64,000 bases of DNA from SB11 sp964584305 (GTDB lineage Bacteria > Bacteroidota > Bacteroidia > UBA8524), in NCBI GenBank assembly GCA_964584305.1, contig CAZOZL010000011.1, forward strand, positions 1 to 64,000, in the 5' to 3' direction. The notes under the pieces are model-generated. The model was not told where the DNA came from and did no database searches. It saw only the letters and a program-made list of their open reading frames with translations. A program made the translations under genes and the position numbers. Positions 44,134 to 53,406 of this stretch are shown here, piece by piece; position 1 is the first letter of the stretch, and every line of letters begins with the position of its first letter.

Positions 44134-47100
44134 AAAGTAAAAAAGTACCTTGATATGTGTACGCTCTTCCCACTATATCAGTATATTCTATTGTGTATAT
44201 ATATATTCCTCCTTGGGCAGGGTAATCTCTAAAAGAGCCATCCCACTGGTTCTTAATTTGTGTGGTTTCAAACACTTGCTCACCATATCTGTTAAAAACA
44301 CGCATTACATATCTACGCGCCCATGGTGGTGCAACAGGTCCAAATTTTTCATTTCCCCCTTTGCCATTGGGTGTAAAAGCATTGGGAATATGGAAGAAAA
44401 AATCAGAAATTACTCTTAAAAGTGTGTCATTTAAATCAACACAACCTTCAATACTTTTTGCTAAAAGACTAATTTTAATAAAACCAGTATCTCTAAACCC
44501 ATACCTAAATGTAGGTTGTGTTCCCACACTTATAGTATCAATAATCCACTCTAACGAGTTAAAATTTGAAGACTGGCTGCTAAAATCATAATAAATAAAT
44601 GCGGTATCTGTATCAAATTTAGAAACCGTAAAGGCTGCGGTTGGCAAATTAAATACATTTATATAATTAACGGCAGTATCGTATTTAACACAACCATATT
44701 GCGAGCGAGCTCTTAGTATTACTGTTTTTAATCCCGGTGTGGTATAAGTAAATACAGGGTTTTTAGACGTATCATTCACAAATCCGTTCCCGTCCATATC
44801 CCATTGGTATTCTTGCACAAAGCGTGATGAGTCTGTAAAACTCACCTCTAATGGCGTACATCCTTGTAAAGTATCGGCTTTGTACTTTACCGTAGGTAGT
44901 TTAAATACCTCTATATCAAAAGGGTATTTTGTTTCAGAGAAACAACCCAGCGGGTCTAACAAGTATAAACTAGGCTTAAATTTACTTATCTCATCGATTG
45001 TATTGTCTGTGGTATAAATATGTGTGCCAGGGTTTCCTGTGGTATCAAAAGCACTACCATCACCATAATCAAAATAATACTCACTATATGATATACTATT
45101 GTCAACTATATCAATAATTAGCGGTTCACAACCGCTACTAATATTAATTGTATAATCGGGTACAGGTCCATTAATTCTAATATATCCAAACCGTGTAGTA
45201 GAGTCTGAACAACCAATTTTGTTAGTAGCTTTAAGTTTCACATTAAAACCAGGGGGAACACTATTGGTAAAATATATATATACAAGAGAATCTAAATTTG
45301 TAGTAGTTAAAACTCTGCCATCGCCAAAATCCCAAATTAAATCATCAGCATTAATTGATTGTGATTTAAATGTTACACTAACAGGGGCGCAAAAATTTAG
45401 CGTATCACTACTTGTAAATGCAGCAACAGTTTTTGTAACACTTACATTCGTATAAATAGTATCAAAACAAGTATTTCGTTTTGATGCCACTTGAGAAATT
45501 AAAAACGTTCCTGAATCAGGAAATGTAATCTGCGGATTATCAACAATTGCTGATGGCGAAAAAATAGCACTCGGGGGTGATGAAAACCACTGATACCTAT
45601 CGGGTTTATACTTTGATTGCGGTAGAACAGTTACAGTTTCATCAGCACAAATTATGTATTTAGAAAGAGAGAAGCTACTTTCCACACCTGCGAAAATAGG
45701 CGTTAACTCATTAATAGTATCTTTGCAACCGCTCCCATTTTCAGCAATCAATCGTACATAATACTCCCCATTTGTATTTATAGATATTTGTGTATTGGCG
45801 GTTGTTGAGTTACTAAAAATTGCATTTGCAGGACTAACAGACCAGTTGTACAATATGGTATTGTTGGTGGTATTTTTATAGTTATGGTTTATAAATAGAT
45901 TTGATGTAGCATTGGTTAAAAGTGGCAAACAGTCGTTATAATTATTAAGTGATATAGATATTACAGGCCCACTCACTCTAATATAATTTGTATTTACAAT
46001 ACTATCTACACAGCCTATCCCCCATTTCACCACCGTTAGTAAATTATATACCCCAGGTGTATCGGGCAAAAGCATAGCAGGTGTACCACTGCCTATAAAC
46101 TTAATAGAGGTATCTGATGAGTTGGTTAATATCCAATCGTATGTGTACCCTGGTGGGACAATATTTGGAGTCGAGACGGCGTTTAAACTTACTGGTGTTT
46201 TAACACAAGGTAACACGTCTGATGCTGAAATATTTGTTATAGGAGTAACAATATCAACTGTTTTATTAAGTGCGACCGTATCACGGCACTTAGAGTTATA
46301 CACCACAAGCCCCACACTGTATGTACCTGCTGAACTGAAAGTATAGTCTAACTTTGGGAAAATACCCGTGTTTTGTGAGTATAACACAGTTGTACCATCA
46401 GTATCATATACCGTCCATTCGTGAATATTTGGCTCTGCCGATGAAAATGCGGGAGCCGTTGAAATAAAACTCACCTCTCCACCAGGGCAAGATGCCTCTG
46501 GCTCAATGATAAAATCTGCTCTTCCTGTTCGTCTAAAAATATTATTTCTATACAAACTATCACTACATCCCGTTGATGAGGTAACTATAAGCTGTAAACC
46601 ATATTGCCCAAATCCGCTGGTCGAAAAATTGGGTATAGAGTCAGTGGATGTACTTAGCAGGCTTCCATTGGGAGCAAATAAATTCCACCTATAAGTATGT
46701 GAAGCAGTGGCATCTATTTTAGTTGTATTAAACACAAATACTCTTGCAATAGCATCACACTCAACGGCATTTAATATGGTAAAATTAGCTAAAGGAGGGC
46801 GCACATATACATCGCTTAAATAAGTTCTTTCTGATTTGCATCCATTAAAATCTCTAAATACTTTATAAAACTGATATCCAGTATCATTAAACAAAACTAT
46901 TTGATTTTTGGGTGTAGAGCCTGCTTGTAGCATACCATTCCCCAAATCCCACGAAAAACTACCTTGCAAGGTAGGGTCAGAAATATTTAAGTTAATAATC
47001 TCGCTTCTGCAAATACTGGTTTTTGATGGAATGATGCTAAAATTATTTGTATCGCCCATTTGTAAATAGTTAGCCTTATTTACTGTTTGCGTACAGCCAT

Positions 47101-47908
47101 CAACATTAGTAATTGTGAGGTTAGCAGCAAATGCCCCCGATGAATTGTAGGAAATTGACGGAGTAGGCGAGTTTGAAGTAGCGGGAGTACCGCTTGGAAA
47201 AGTCCAACTATAATTTGCTATTATATGACCTGCGGTAGTAATAGTAGGAGTAAAATTTATTGTTGCAGGAGCGCAGCCAACAATATTATCGGCTATAAAA
47301 TCAAAAGTTAGTGAATCATACACCCTTACTGCCGAGTCAGCTTTATAAAACACAGCGGCACAATTTTCTGATTTTAATACTAATAAAATGTTTTTATATC
47401 CTGTACTATTAAAGGCATAAACAATACTTTTTGCGGTATCGCCAACTGGCAAACCGTCAATAATCCAATCTCTCCCAATTCCGCCAATACTATTATCAAT
47501 AATTGTTACCGTATCAGGTCCATTGCACAACACCCTTCTACTTACAACAACCGATGGTGTTGGCGGTGGTATTACATTTATATAATTAGGTTTACTAACT
47601 GTGCAAACGGTGATACCATCACTTAAAGTTACTTTTAAAATTATGGTGTGTACACCCGTGGTAGTATATATATTTTGCCCTGTATCTTTCCCCAAAACAT
47701 CACCAAAACCATAATCCCAAGTTATGGTGCTTCCTGCAGGTACATTTTGCGAATAAAACCGCACTAATTCTGGCGCGCATACAGTGGTTTGCCCAGCAGT
47801 AAAATCAATACTGGCACATTGTGCATACACCTGCATTGAACTACCCGCCCAAAGCAGTAAAAAAATTATTTTATGTAGTATATTCTTCTCTCTCAAAGCC
47901 TCTAACAA
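44126..47908 (-). CDS. Giant PKD/Ig-like surface protein with CHU_C sorting domain
   Basis: 1260-residue exported protein. Hydrophobic signal region (KIIFLLLWAGSSMQVYAQ), mature start CASIDFTAGQTTVCAPELV. The body is a string of PKD-like domains of about 85-95 residues, less regular than in the 1894-residue protein; units show a WDFGDG-type core (WDYGFGD, WDLGNGM, WDFGDGR, FDYGDGS, WDMDGNG) followed by a cysteine motif. The C-terminus (FTPNGKGGNEKFG, FNRYGEQVF, FLLFR) is a CHU_C sorting domain with a variant TPNGKG. The start is TTG (47908); no ATG exists before the signal sequence. A -7 box TAACTTTG (minus, 47917-47924) sits right before the start, suggesting a leaderless transcript. Divergent from a second protein of this type. 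Confidence 0.85.
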   Translation of the reverse strand: MLEALREKNILHKIIFLLLWAGSSMQVYAQCASIDFTAGQTTVCAPELVRFYSQNVPAGSTITWDYGFGDVLGKDTGQNIYTTTGVHTIILKVTLSDGITVCTVSKPNYINVIPPPTPSVVVSRRVLCNGPDTVTIIDNSIGGIGRDWIIDGLPVGDTAKSIVYAFNSTGYKNILLVLKSENCAAVFYKADSAVRVYDSLTFDFIADNIVGCAPATINFTPTITTAGHIIANYSWTFPSGTPATSNSPTPSISYNSSGAFAANLTITNVDGCTQTVNKANYLQMGDTNNFSIIPSKTSICRSEIINLNISDPTLQGSFSWDLGNGMLQAGSTPKNQIVLFNDTGYQFYKVFRDFNGCKSERTYLSDVYVRPPLANFTILNAVECDAIARVFVFNTTKIDATASHTYRWNLFAPNGSLLSTSTDSIPNFSTSGFGQYGLQLIVTSSTGCSDSLYRNNIFRRTGRADFIIEPEASCPGGEVSFISTAPAFSSAEPNIHEWTVYDTDGTTVLYSQNTGIFPKLDYTFSSAGTYSVGLVVYNSKCRDTVALNKTVDIVTPITNISASDVLPCVKTPVSLNAVSTPNIVPPGYTYDWILTNSSDTSIKFIGSGTPAMLLPDTPGVYNLLTVVKWGIGCVDSIVNTNYIRVSGPVISISLNNYNDCLPLLTNATSNLFINHNYKNTTNNTILYNWSVSPANAIFSNSTTANTQISINTNGEYYVRLIAENGSGCKDTINELTPIFAGVESSFSLSKYIICADETVTVLPQSKYKPDRYQWFSSPPSAIFSPSAIVDNPQITFPDSGTFLISQVASKRNTCFDTIYTNVSVTKTVAAFTSSDTLNFCAPVSVTFKSQSINADDLIWDFGDGRVLTTTNLDSLVYIYFTNSVPPGFNVKLKATNKIGCSDSTTRFGYIRINGPVPDYTINISSGCEPLIIDIVDNSISYSEYYFDYGDGSAFDTTGNPGTHIYTTDNTIDEISKFKPSLYLLDPLGCFSETKYPFDIEVFKLPTVKYKADTLQGCTPLEVSFTDSSRFVQEYQWDMDGNGFVNDTSKNPVFTYTTPGLKTVILRARSQYGCVKYDTAVNYINVFNLPTAAFTVSKFDTDTAFIYYDFSSQSSNFNSLEWIIDTISVGTQPTFRYGFRDTGFIKISLLAKSIEGCVDLNDTLLRVISDFFFHIPNAFTPNGKGGNEKFGPVAPPWARRYVMRVFNRYGEQVFETTQIKNQWDGSFRDYPAQGGIYIYTIEYTDIVGRAYTYQGTFLLFR

Positions 47909-47916
47909 AACTTAAA

Positions 47917-47924
47917 CAAAGTTA
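47917..47924 (-). promoter_or_regulatory. Candidate -7 element for the 1260-residue surface protein gene
   Basis: TAACTTTG on the minus strand matches TAnnTTTG, 9 bases before the TTG start codon. Transcription would begin at or next to the start codon. Confidence 0.4.
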
Positions 47925-48096
47925 CTATTTACAAATGAAACTTTACATTTACAATTGTACAAAACTTACTTTTTATTGTACTGTATCGTCCATTTTGTAT
48001 ATTATTTGGTATAATATATGCTTTTTCTTACCTTTATAGGGTGCTTTTTTAACAACATTGTATTAATATGCGTGTACATTAATAAGAAACCAACTA

Positions 48097-51000
48097 TTGA
48101 ATAGACATTTACAAGTACTTTACGTTGTAATTTTTATTAGCTCATTTGCTTTTGGTCAAAACCAAGCTGCAAATTGGTATTTTGGTTTAAATGCTGGAGT
48201 TAATTTTAATACAACCCCCGCCACTGCCTTAACTGATGGAGTTATCTTATCCACCGAAGGTGCTGCTGCAGTCTCTACTGCTGATGGAAGGCTTTTGTTT
48301 TATACCAACGGGCGAACTATTTGGAACAAAAACCATAAAGCCATGGCTAATGGTACTGGTTTATTAGGCAACCCAAACACTACACAATCTGCGGTTATTG
48401 TTCCCCGTCCAAAATCAAAAAACATATACTACACTTTTACTTTAGATGATTTAGGAGGAGCTGATGGACTTAGCTACTCTGAAGTAGATATGGCTGCTGA
48501 AGGAGGTTTAGGAAAAGTTACATCAAACAAAAATACAGCACTTCAATCTTTCCTTACTGAAAAATTAACGGCAATTAGGCATGGAAATGGAGTTGACTAT
48601 TGGGTGCTGGTGCATGGCAATAATGATAAACAGTTTTTTGCCTTTAAAATAACAGAAAATGGGGTTTCAAAAAATCCAATAACATCAACCATTGGCAGTA
48701 TTCACCCTAATATATTGGGTACTACTGGATATATGAAATTTTCGCCCAATGGCAAAAAAGTAGCTTGCGCTGTGGGTGGAAATGGAAATTTTGTTGAAAT
48801 TTTAGATTTTAATGACCGCACGGGAAAACTAAGCAACCCAATGAAGTTAAACTTCACAACATCGCCCTATGGTATTGAGTTTTCGCCCGATAATAAACGC
48901 ATATATATATCAGCAGGTAATACTATATATCAATACACGCTACCCATAGTTATAAACAGTAGCTTACTTTCGCTTTCTGAAAAAAAGATAAATTCAGATG
49001 CTGCTGTATGGGGACTTCAATTAGGGTTAAACAAAAAGATTTATGCCTGCAAACAAGGCAATAAGCTGGCTGTAATCAATGCACCTAATAATACTATTGG
49101 TTCCGAAGATTTTAAAGACAATTTTTTCGTATTAAGCAATACCGCCGTGCAAGGTTTGCCCAACCAGCTTCAAAATTACTTTAATGAAAACCTTATAGCT
49201 GTTGAAAATGCTTGTGCGGGTCAACCAGCTACGTTTAAAGTTTTACTTAATGAACCTGATTCTATAATTTGGAATTTTGGAGGTACTAATAGCATATCAT
49301 CGCTAACACCAAAATATACATTTACTAATAGCGGTAGCTATACTATAACAGCTACCGTATATACGGGCACTTACTCTAAAGAAATTACAAGAACTATTAT
49401 AATAGAAAATCTGCCCTCGTTTACTTTGGGTGCTGATACTGTTTTATGCAAGGGACAGTTTTTAAGCTATAACTTTACTATAAACAATGCCCGCTATTTG
49501 TGGAACAATAAACAAACAAAAGGGTATAGAAATATCTCAACACCAGGAATACACTATTTAGATGTAACTACTAAAGGATGCACCGTGCGAGATAGTGTTA
49601 ATGTAAAATATAACCTTATTACCCCTAATTTCACTATCAATACCAGCGAGCAATGTATTGCAAACAACTCTTTTCAGTTTACATCAACTACTAAAGAAGC
49701 ACAAAACATAGAGTGGTTTATTGATGATGTTTTTCATGATACTAAAAAAAGTACTCAAACATCGTTTAGTAAAGCGGCAACTCATAAAATTAAACTGCAA
49801 GTAACCTCCAGTTTTGGTTGTGTTGACTCTGTGGTAAAAGAAATAAAGATAAACAGAAGCCCCAAAGCATTTTTTACAGTAAAGGCAAACAATACCTGCG
49901 GAAAAAATAATAGCTATACCTTTACAAATACCACTCAATACACGGGCAGTATTAGTTCTAAATTTATAATTGAAGGCACTAAAATAGCCAATACCAAAAC
50001 AGTTAATTTTACTTTCTCTGAAATAGGCGAGCATATAGTTAAACTTATAGTGGTTACTGAACAAGGCTGTGAAAGTATTGTAGAGAAAAAAATTACCGTT
50101 TACCCTGCGCCAAATGCAAACTTTACCATTACCAACAACAGCATTTGCCTAAACAATAATAGTTTTACCATTAAGTTTAATGGTAAGTTAAGACCATTTG
50201 AAACCTTAACGTGGAAAATTGACGGTACTAAATATACCCCAACAAGCAATAATTTCTCAAAATCTTTTACATCAACGGGTAAACACTCAATAAGTGCTAA
50301 AATTATAACCACATCAAGCTGTGTACAAGAAATTATTAGAGAGCTTGAGGTATATGAAAATCCTACTGCCAGTTTTATAACAACGGCAAATACGTTTAGT
50401 TGTTTGGGCAAGGCTATTGAATTTAAAAACCTTTCTACGGGTACGCTTCCACTCACACAATACGATTGGGCTTTTGGCGATAATAGTAAGTCATCTGCAC
50501 AGAATCCTAAAAAAACATACACATCGCAATCTCAATTTTTAGTAACCCTCACCACTACAAATGAGGCGGGTTGTTCTCACACCATATCAAAAAATATTAA
50601 CACGTACGAGCAGCCAAATATCACATTAAATACAAAAACTATTAGTGCCTGCGAAAACGATAATGCTTTTGAAATAGCATTTACCAATACTAATAATGCC
50701 GCAGCAATAGCCAATATTGTATGGGAAACAAGTGATGGCACACCTATTCCACCTCAAAACCCTGCACCAGTTAGCTTTGCAAAACAGGGTATATATGGTA
50801 TATATATTACTGTTAAAACTGTTTTTGGATGTGAAGATAAAGCAAGTACTACGGTAACAGTTTCTCCGCTACCTAATGGTACATTAGTAGCAAACAAAAA
50901 AGCACAATGCCTCACTGATAATAGTTTCACACTATCAGCACCAGCAAGCCACAACGGCATACAAATAGATAAATACAAATGGAATGTAGGCGTTGCAACT

Positions 51001-51903
51001 AATACTATCACAAATAACACGGCACTACTAAACTATACTGCCATTGGAGATTTTGATATTAGTGTTGAGTTAACAGACAAAAAAGGTTGTAAAGCAACAC
51101 TATACAGTACGCTTACAGTACATCCCATGCCCCAGTTTGAGATAACAAATGCTGCTGGCTGTGTTGATGTACCCATTTCTATCAATATCAAAAATTTAAG
51201 TCCTTTTATAGTGGTTGACACTTGGAACTGGGAATTAGGAAACGGCACAAGTACTACAAATTTAAACACAACTGTATCATACAACGCAACGGGCAAGTAC
51301 ACTATAAAAGCCACTGCCACATCAAACAAAGGATGTTCGCATACCACAGTATTAAATAATGGTGTCGAGGTTTTTTCTAACCCAAAAATTGACTTTGAAC
51401 ACAAAAGAATTATCTGGAATTTTAAAGAAACAGTGCTTGAGTTTGAAGCAAGCACATCGATAAACACGAGTAACTTTGTGTGGGATTTTGGTAATGGACG
51501 AACAAGTACTAACATATACCAACGTGTGGACTATACCGATGCTGGATATTACACCGTAAACCTAAAAGCTATTACTGATAAAGGCTGTGAAGGTATGGTA
51601 TCAAAAAGGATACTCATAGTACCCCCTTTTGATGCTTATGTACCATCAAGTTTTACGCCAAATGGTGATGGTAAAAATGATTCTTTTGGTATGGAAGGCG
51701 TTGAATTTATTAGTACTTTCCAAATGAGAATATTTAACCGTTGGGGACAACAAATTTTTCAGTCTAATGCGGTAAACAACCAATGGAATGGAAAATATAA
51801 TGGTACAGCAATGCCGCCCGATGTATATACATTTATTATAAATATTACTGATGCAGAAGGTCGCCCTTATGAGATAAACGGTACTATACAGCTTATTCGT
51901 TAG
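48097..51903 (+). CDS. Giant beta-propeller/PKD surface protein with CHU_C sorting domain
   Basis: 1268-residue exported protein. The signal peptide (LQVLYVVIFISSFAFGQ) is followed by NQAANWYFGLNAGVNFN, the start of a roughly 350-residue propeller-like domain common in Bacteroidota surface proteins (AAAVSTADGRLLFYTNGRTI, IHPNILGTTGYMKFSPNGKK, GIEFSPDNKRIYIS). About nine PKD-like domains follow, with QC/AC cysteine starts similar to the 1894-residue protein. The C-terminal domain (FTPNGDGKNDSFG, FNRWGQQIF, TIQLIR) is CHU_C. The start codon is TTG at 48097: the only stop-free in-frame stretch upstream has no ATG or GTG. The gene is divergent from the 1260-residue protein. Confidence 0.87.
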   Translation: MNRHLQVLYVVIFISSFAFGQNQAANWYFGLNAGVNFNTTPATALTDGVILSTEGAAAVSTADGRLLFYTNGRTIWNKNHKAMANGTGLLGNPNTTQSAVIVPRPKSKNIYYTFTLDDLGGADGLSYSEVDMAAEGGLGKVTSNKNTALQSFLTEKLTAIRHGNGVDYWVLVHGNNDKQFFAFKITENGVSKNPITSTIGSIHPNILGTTGYMKFSPNGKKVACAVGGNGNFVEILDFNDRTGKLSNPMKLNFTTSPYGIEFSPDNKRIYISAGNTIYQYTLPIVINSSLLSLSEKKINSDAAVWGLQLGLNKKIYACKQGNKLAVINAPNNTIGSEDFKDNFFVLSNTAVQGLPNQLQNYFNENLIAVENACAGQPATFKVLLNEPDSIIWNFGGTNSISSLTPKYTFTNSGSYTITATVYTGTYSKEITRTIIIENLPSFTLGADTVLCKGQFLSYNFTINNARYLWNNKQTKGYRNISTPGIHYLDVTTKGCTVRDSVNVKYNLITPNFTINTSEQCIANNSFQFTSTTKEAQNIEWFIDDVFHDTKKSTQTSFSKAATHKIKLQVTSSFGCVDSVVKEIKINRSPKAFFTVKANNTCGKNNSYTFTNTTQYTGSISSKFIIEGTKIANTKTVNFTFSEIGEHIVKLIVVTEQGCESIVEKKITVYPAPNANFTITNNSICLNNNSFTIKFNGKLRPFETLTWKIDGTKYTPTSNNFSKSFTSTGKHSISAKIITTSSCVQEIIRELEVYENPTASFITTANTFSCLGKAIEFKNLSTGTLPLTQYDWAFGDNSKSSAQNPKKTYTSQSQFLVTLTTTNEAGCSHTISKNINTYEQPNITLNTKTISACENDNAFEIAFTNTNNAAAIANIVWETSDGTPIPPQNPAPVSFAKQGIYGIYITVKTVFGCEDKASTTVTVSPLPNGTLVANKKAQCLTDNSFTLSAPASHNGIQIDKYKWNVGVATNTITNNTALLNYTAIGDFDISVELTDKKGCKATLYSTLTVHPMPQFEITNAAGCVDVPISINIKNLSPFIVVDTWNWELGNGTSTTNLNTTVSYNATGKYTIKATATSNKGCSHTTVLNNGVEVFSNPKIDFEHKRIIWNFKETVLEFEASTSINTSNFVWDFGNGRTSTNIYQRVDYTDAGYYTVNLKAITDKGCEGMVSKRILIVPPFDAYVPSSFTPNGDGKNDSFGMEGVEFISTFQMRIFNRWGQQIFQSNAVNNQWNGKYNGTAMPPDVYTFIINITDAEGRPYEINGTIQLIR

Positions 51904-51907
51904 TATC

Positions 51908-52645
51908 TTATTTCCCCACTCTAAACAATAAAGGGAAAACCACCCCATTTGCTGCTCCTATAATATACCCCGCTGCCAAGTCGCTTACAAAGTGCTTTCC
52001 TGCGGCATACCGCAAATAGCCCGTTACCAATGGTAGCAGAGCTGCCCCTGCCCATACCCATTTTTTATTTTTACTTTCATGAAAATACAAACTATATGTA
52101 GTAGCAAAAAAATAACTTGCCGTTGCTGCTATGGCTATATGCCCTGATGGAAATGAAAACCTTGCATCCCGTTCTAATTTTACCGCATCGGGTACATTAG
52201 GATTATACACAAAAGGTCTGCTTTTTTTTGTAATAGCTTTTAACAACATTACTTGCCCTAATGTTGAAAGTAGAGCTTGCCCATACACCATATTATAAGG
52301 TATAAACTCGCTGCGTACATTTTTATGCAAACTTAAAATATTGGGCAAAGCAGCGGTAGAGAGCAAACTTATATCACTCCACGTGTTAGCCGTTGCACTA
52401 TAATTGTTGGTCGCTTTTTTATCAAAACTACTTAAATTGTTTATAGTAATAATACTTAACTCACCACGGGTTAATCCCTTTATAGAGTTTACATATAAAT
52501 ATCCTCCTACAAAAGTGCCCAAGCTAAATGTACTGGTATAATATATTTTAGGTTTCTTTAGCCTCAATATACTTTGCCCTGTACAGGCAACACATAGTAA
52601 AAAAAGGACAGTAACCACAGCTACTTTTCGTCTGATTTTTTGCAT
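51908..52645 (-). CDS. PAP2-family membrane phosphatase
   Basis: 245-residue phosphatidic-acid-phosphatase type 2 protein. The three-part catalytic signature is present: KKSRPFVYNP (KxxxxRP part) near residue 140, FSFPSGHIAIAA (PSGH) near 168 and YLRYAAGKHFVSDLAAGY (SRxxxxxHxxxD type, with YLR for SR) near 212. There is a signal-like N-terminus with a lipobox-like VACTG (Cys near residue 20) and several hydrophobic helices. The substrate could be undecaprenyl or lipid phosphates, not decidable here. It converges with the CHU_C gene (4-base gap) and its promoter region faces the TetR gene. Confidence 0.9.
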   Translation of the reverse strand: MQKIRRKVAVVTVLFLLCVACTGQSILRLKKPKIYYTSTFSLGTFVGGYLYVNSIKGLTRGELSIITINNLSSFDKKATNNYSATANTWSDISLLSTAALPNILSLHKNVRSEFIPYNMVYGQALLSTLGQVMLLKAITKKSRPFVYNPNVPDAVKLERDARFSFPSGHIAIAATASYFFATTYSLYFHESKNKKWVWAGAALLPLVTGYLRYAAGKHFVSDLAAGYIIGAANGVVFPLLFRVGK

Positions 52646-52747
52646 TGTTTATCTAATTACAATCATACAAAAAATAAATTAAACATTTAAATAACTAATA
52701 AACAGTACATTACAATTAAAATAAACATAATAAACATTTTTCATGTA

Positions 52748-52782
52748 AAACGTTTTTTACGTTTATTTTTTATATACCTTTG
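52748..52782 (+). promoter_or_regulatory. Candidate operator and promoter of the efflux operon
   Basis: A perfect inverted repeat AAACGT-N5-ACGTTT at 52748-52764 is followed 10 bases later by TACCTTTG (52775-52782), an exact TAnnTTTG -7 element. The repeat covers the expected -33 position, so a TetR dimer bound there would block RNA polymerase. The start codon (52791) lies 8 bases after the -7 box. Confidence 0.55.
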
Positions 52783-52790
52783 CTCCCGAT

Positions 52791-53396
52791 TTGCAAACAC
52801 TAAAAAAAATATTAGAAGGCAGCGAAGCACTTTTTGGGCGTTATGGCATTAAAAGCGTAACAATGGATGATGTTGCTAAAGAATTGGGTATCAGCAAAAA
52901 AACCTTATACCAATATGTTAGCGACAAGAACGATTTGGTAGAGAAAGTACTCGATTTTCATTTACAGCATTGTGAACATACTTGCGAGTTATTGGCTGAA
53001 GAGCAAACCAACCCCATTGAAGCAATGCTTGCCATTGGCGATTTTTTTTATCAACACACGAAAGATACCAGCCCTTCACTATTATTTGATTTAAGAAAAT
53101 ACCATCCATCAGCACTACAAAAACTAAATGAATATCGTTCAAAAACGGTGGTTGCTCAACTAAAAAGAAATTTAACACAAGGTATAGATGAAAATCTTTA
53201 TAGAGATGATATTAATATTGATATAATCCCTGGGTTGTATATAGGCATGGTAGATGGGATTTTAGAGAGCAATTTTTTCCCTCGTGATACATTCAAATTC
53301 GAGGAGGTGATACACCAAATGTTACGCTACCATATACATGGCATTGCAACATCAAAAGGTATAAAACATTTAAACAAACTTTCAAAAAACAACTAA
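52791..53396 (+). CDS. TetR-family transcriptional regulator
   Basis: 201-residue repressor heading the efflux operon. The N-terminal helix-turn-helix is LEGSEALFGRYGIKSVTMDDVAKELGISKKTLYQYVSDKNDLVEKVL, in which SVTMDDVAKELGISKKTLYQ is the DNA-binding helix pair (residues about 22-41). The C-terminal ligand domain is variable (TSPSLLFDLRKYHPSALQKLNEY, IIPGLYIGMVDGILESNF). The start codon is TTG: no in-frame ATG or GTG exists upstream, and the first internal ATG (MDD) would cut off the first HTH helix. It is 10 bases before the TolC gene; probably autoregulates the operon. Confidence 0.92.
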   Translation: MQTLKKILEGSEALFGRYGIKSVTMDDVAKELGISKKTLYQYVSDKNDLVEKVLDFHLQHCEHTCELLAEEQTNPIEAMLAIGDFFYQHTKDTSPSLLFDLRKYHPSALQKLNEYRSKTVVAQLKRNLTQGIDENLYRDDINIDIIPGLYIGMVDGILESNFFPRDTFKFEEVIHQMLRYHIHGIATSKGIKHLNKLSKNN

Positions 53397-53406
53397 TAAA
53401 TTTTGT

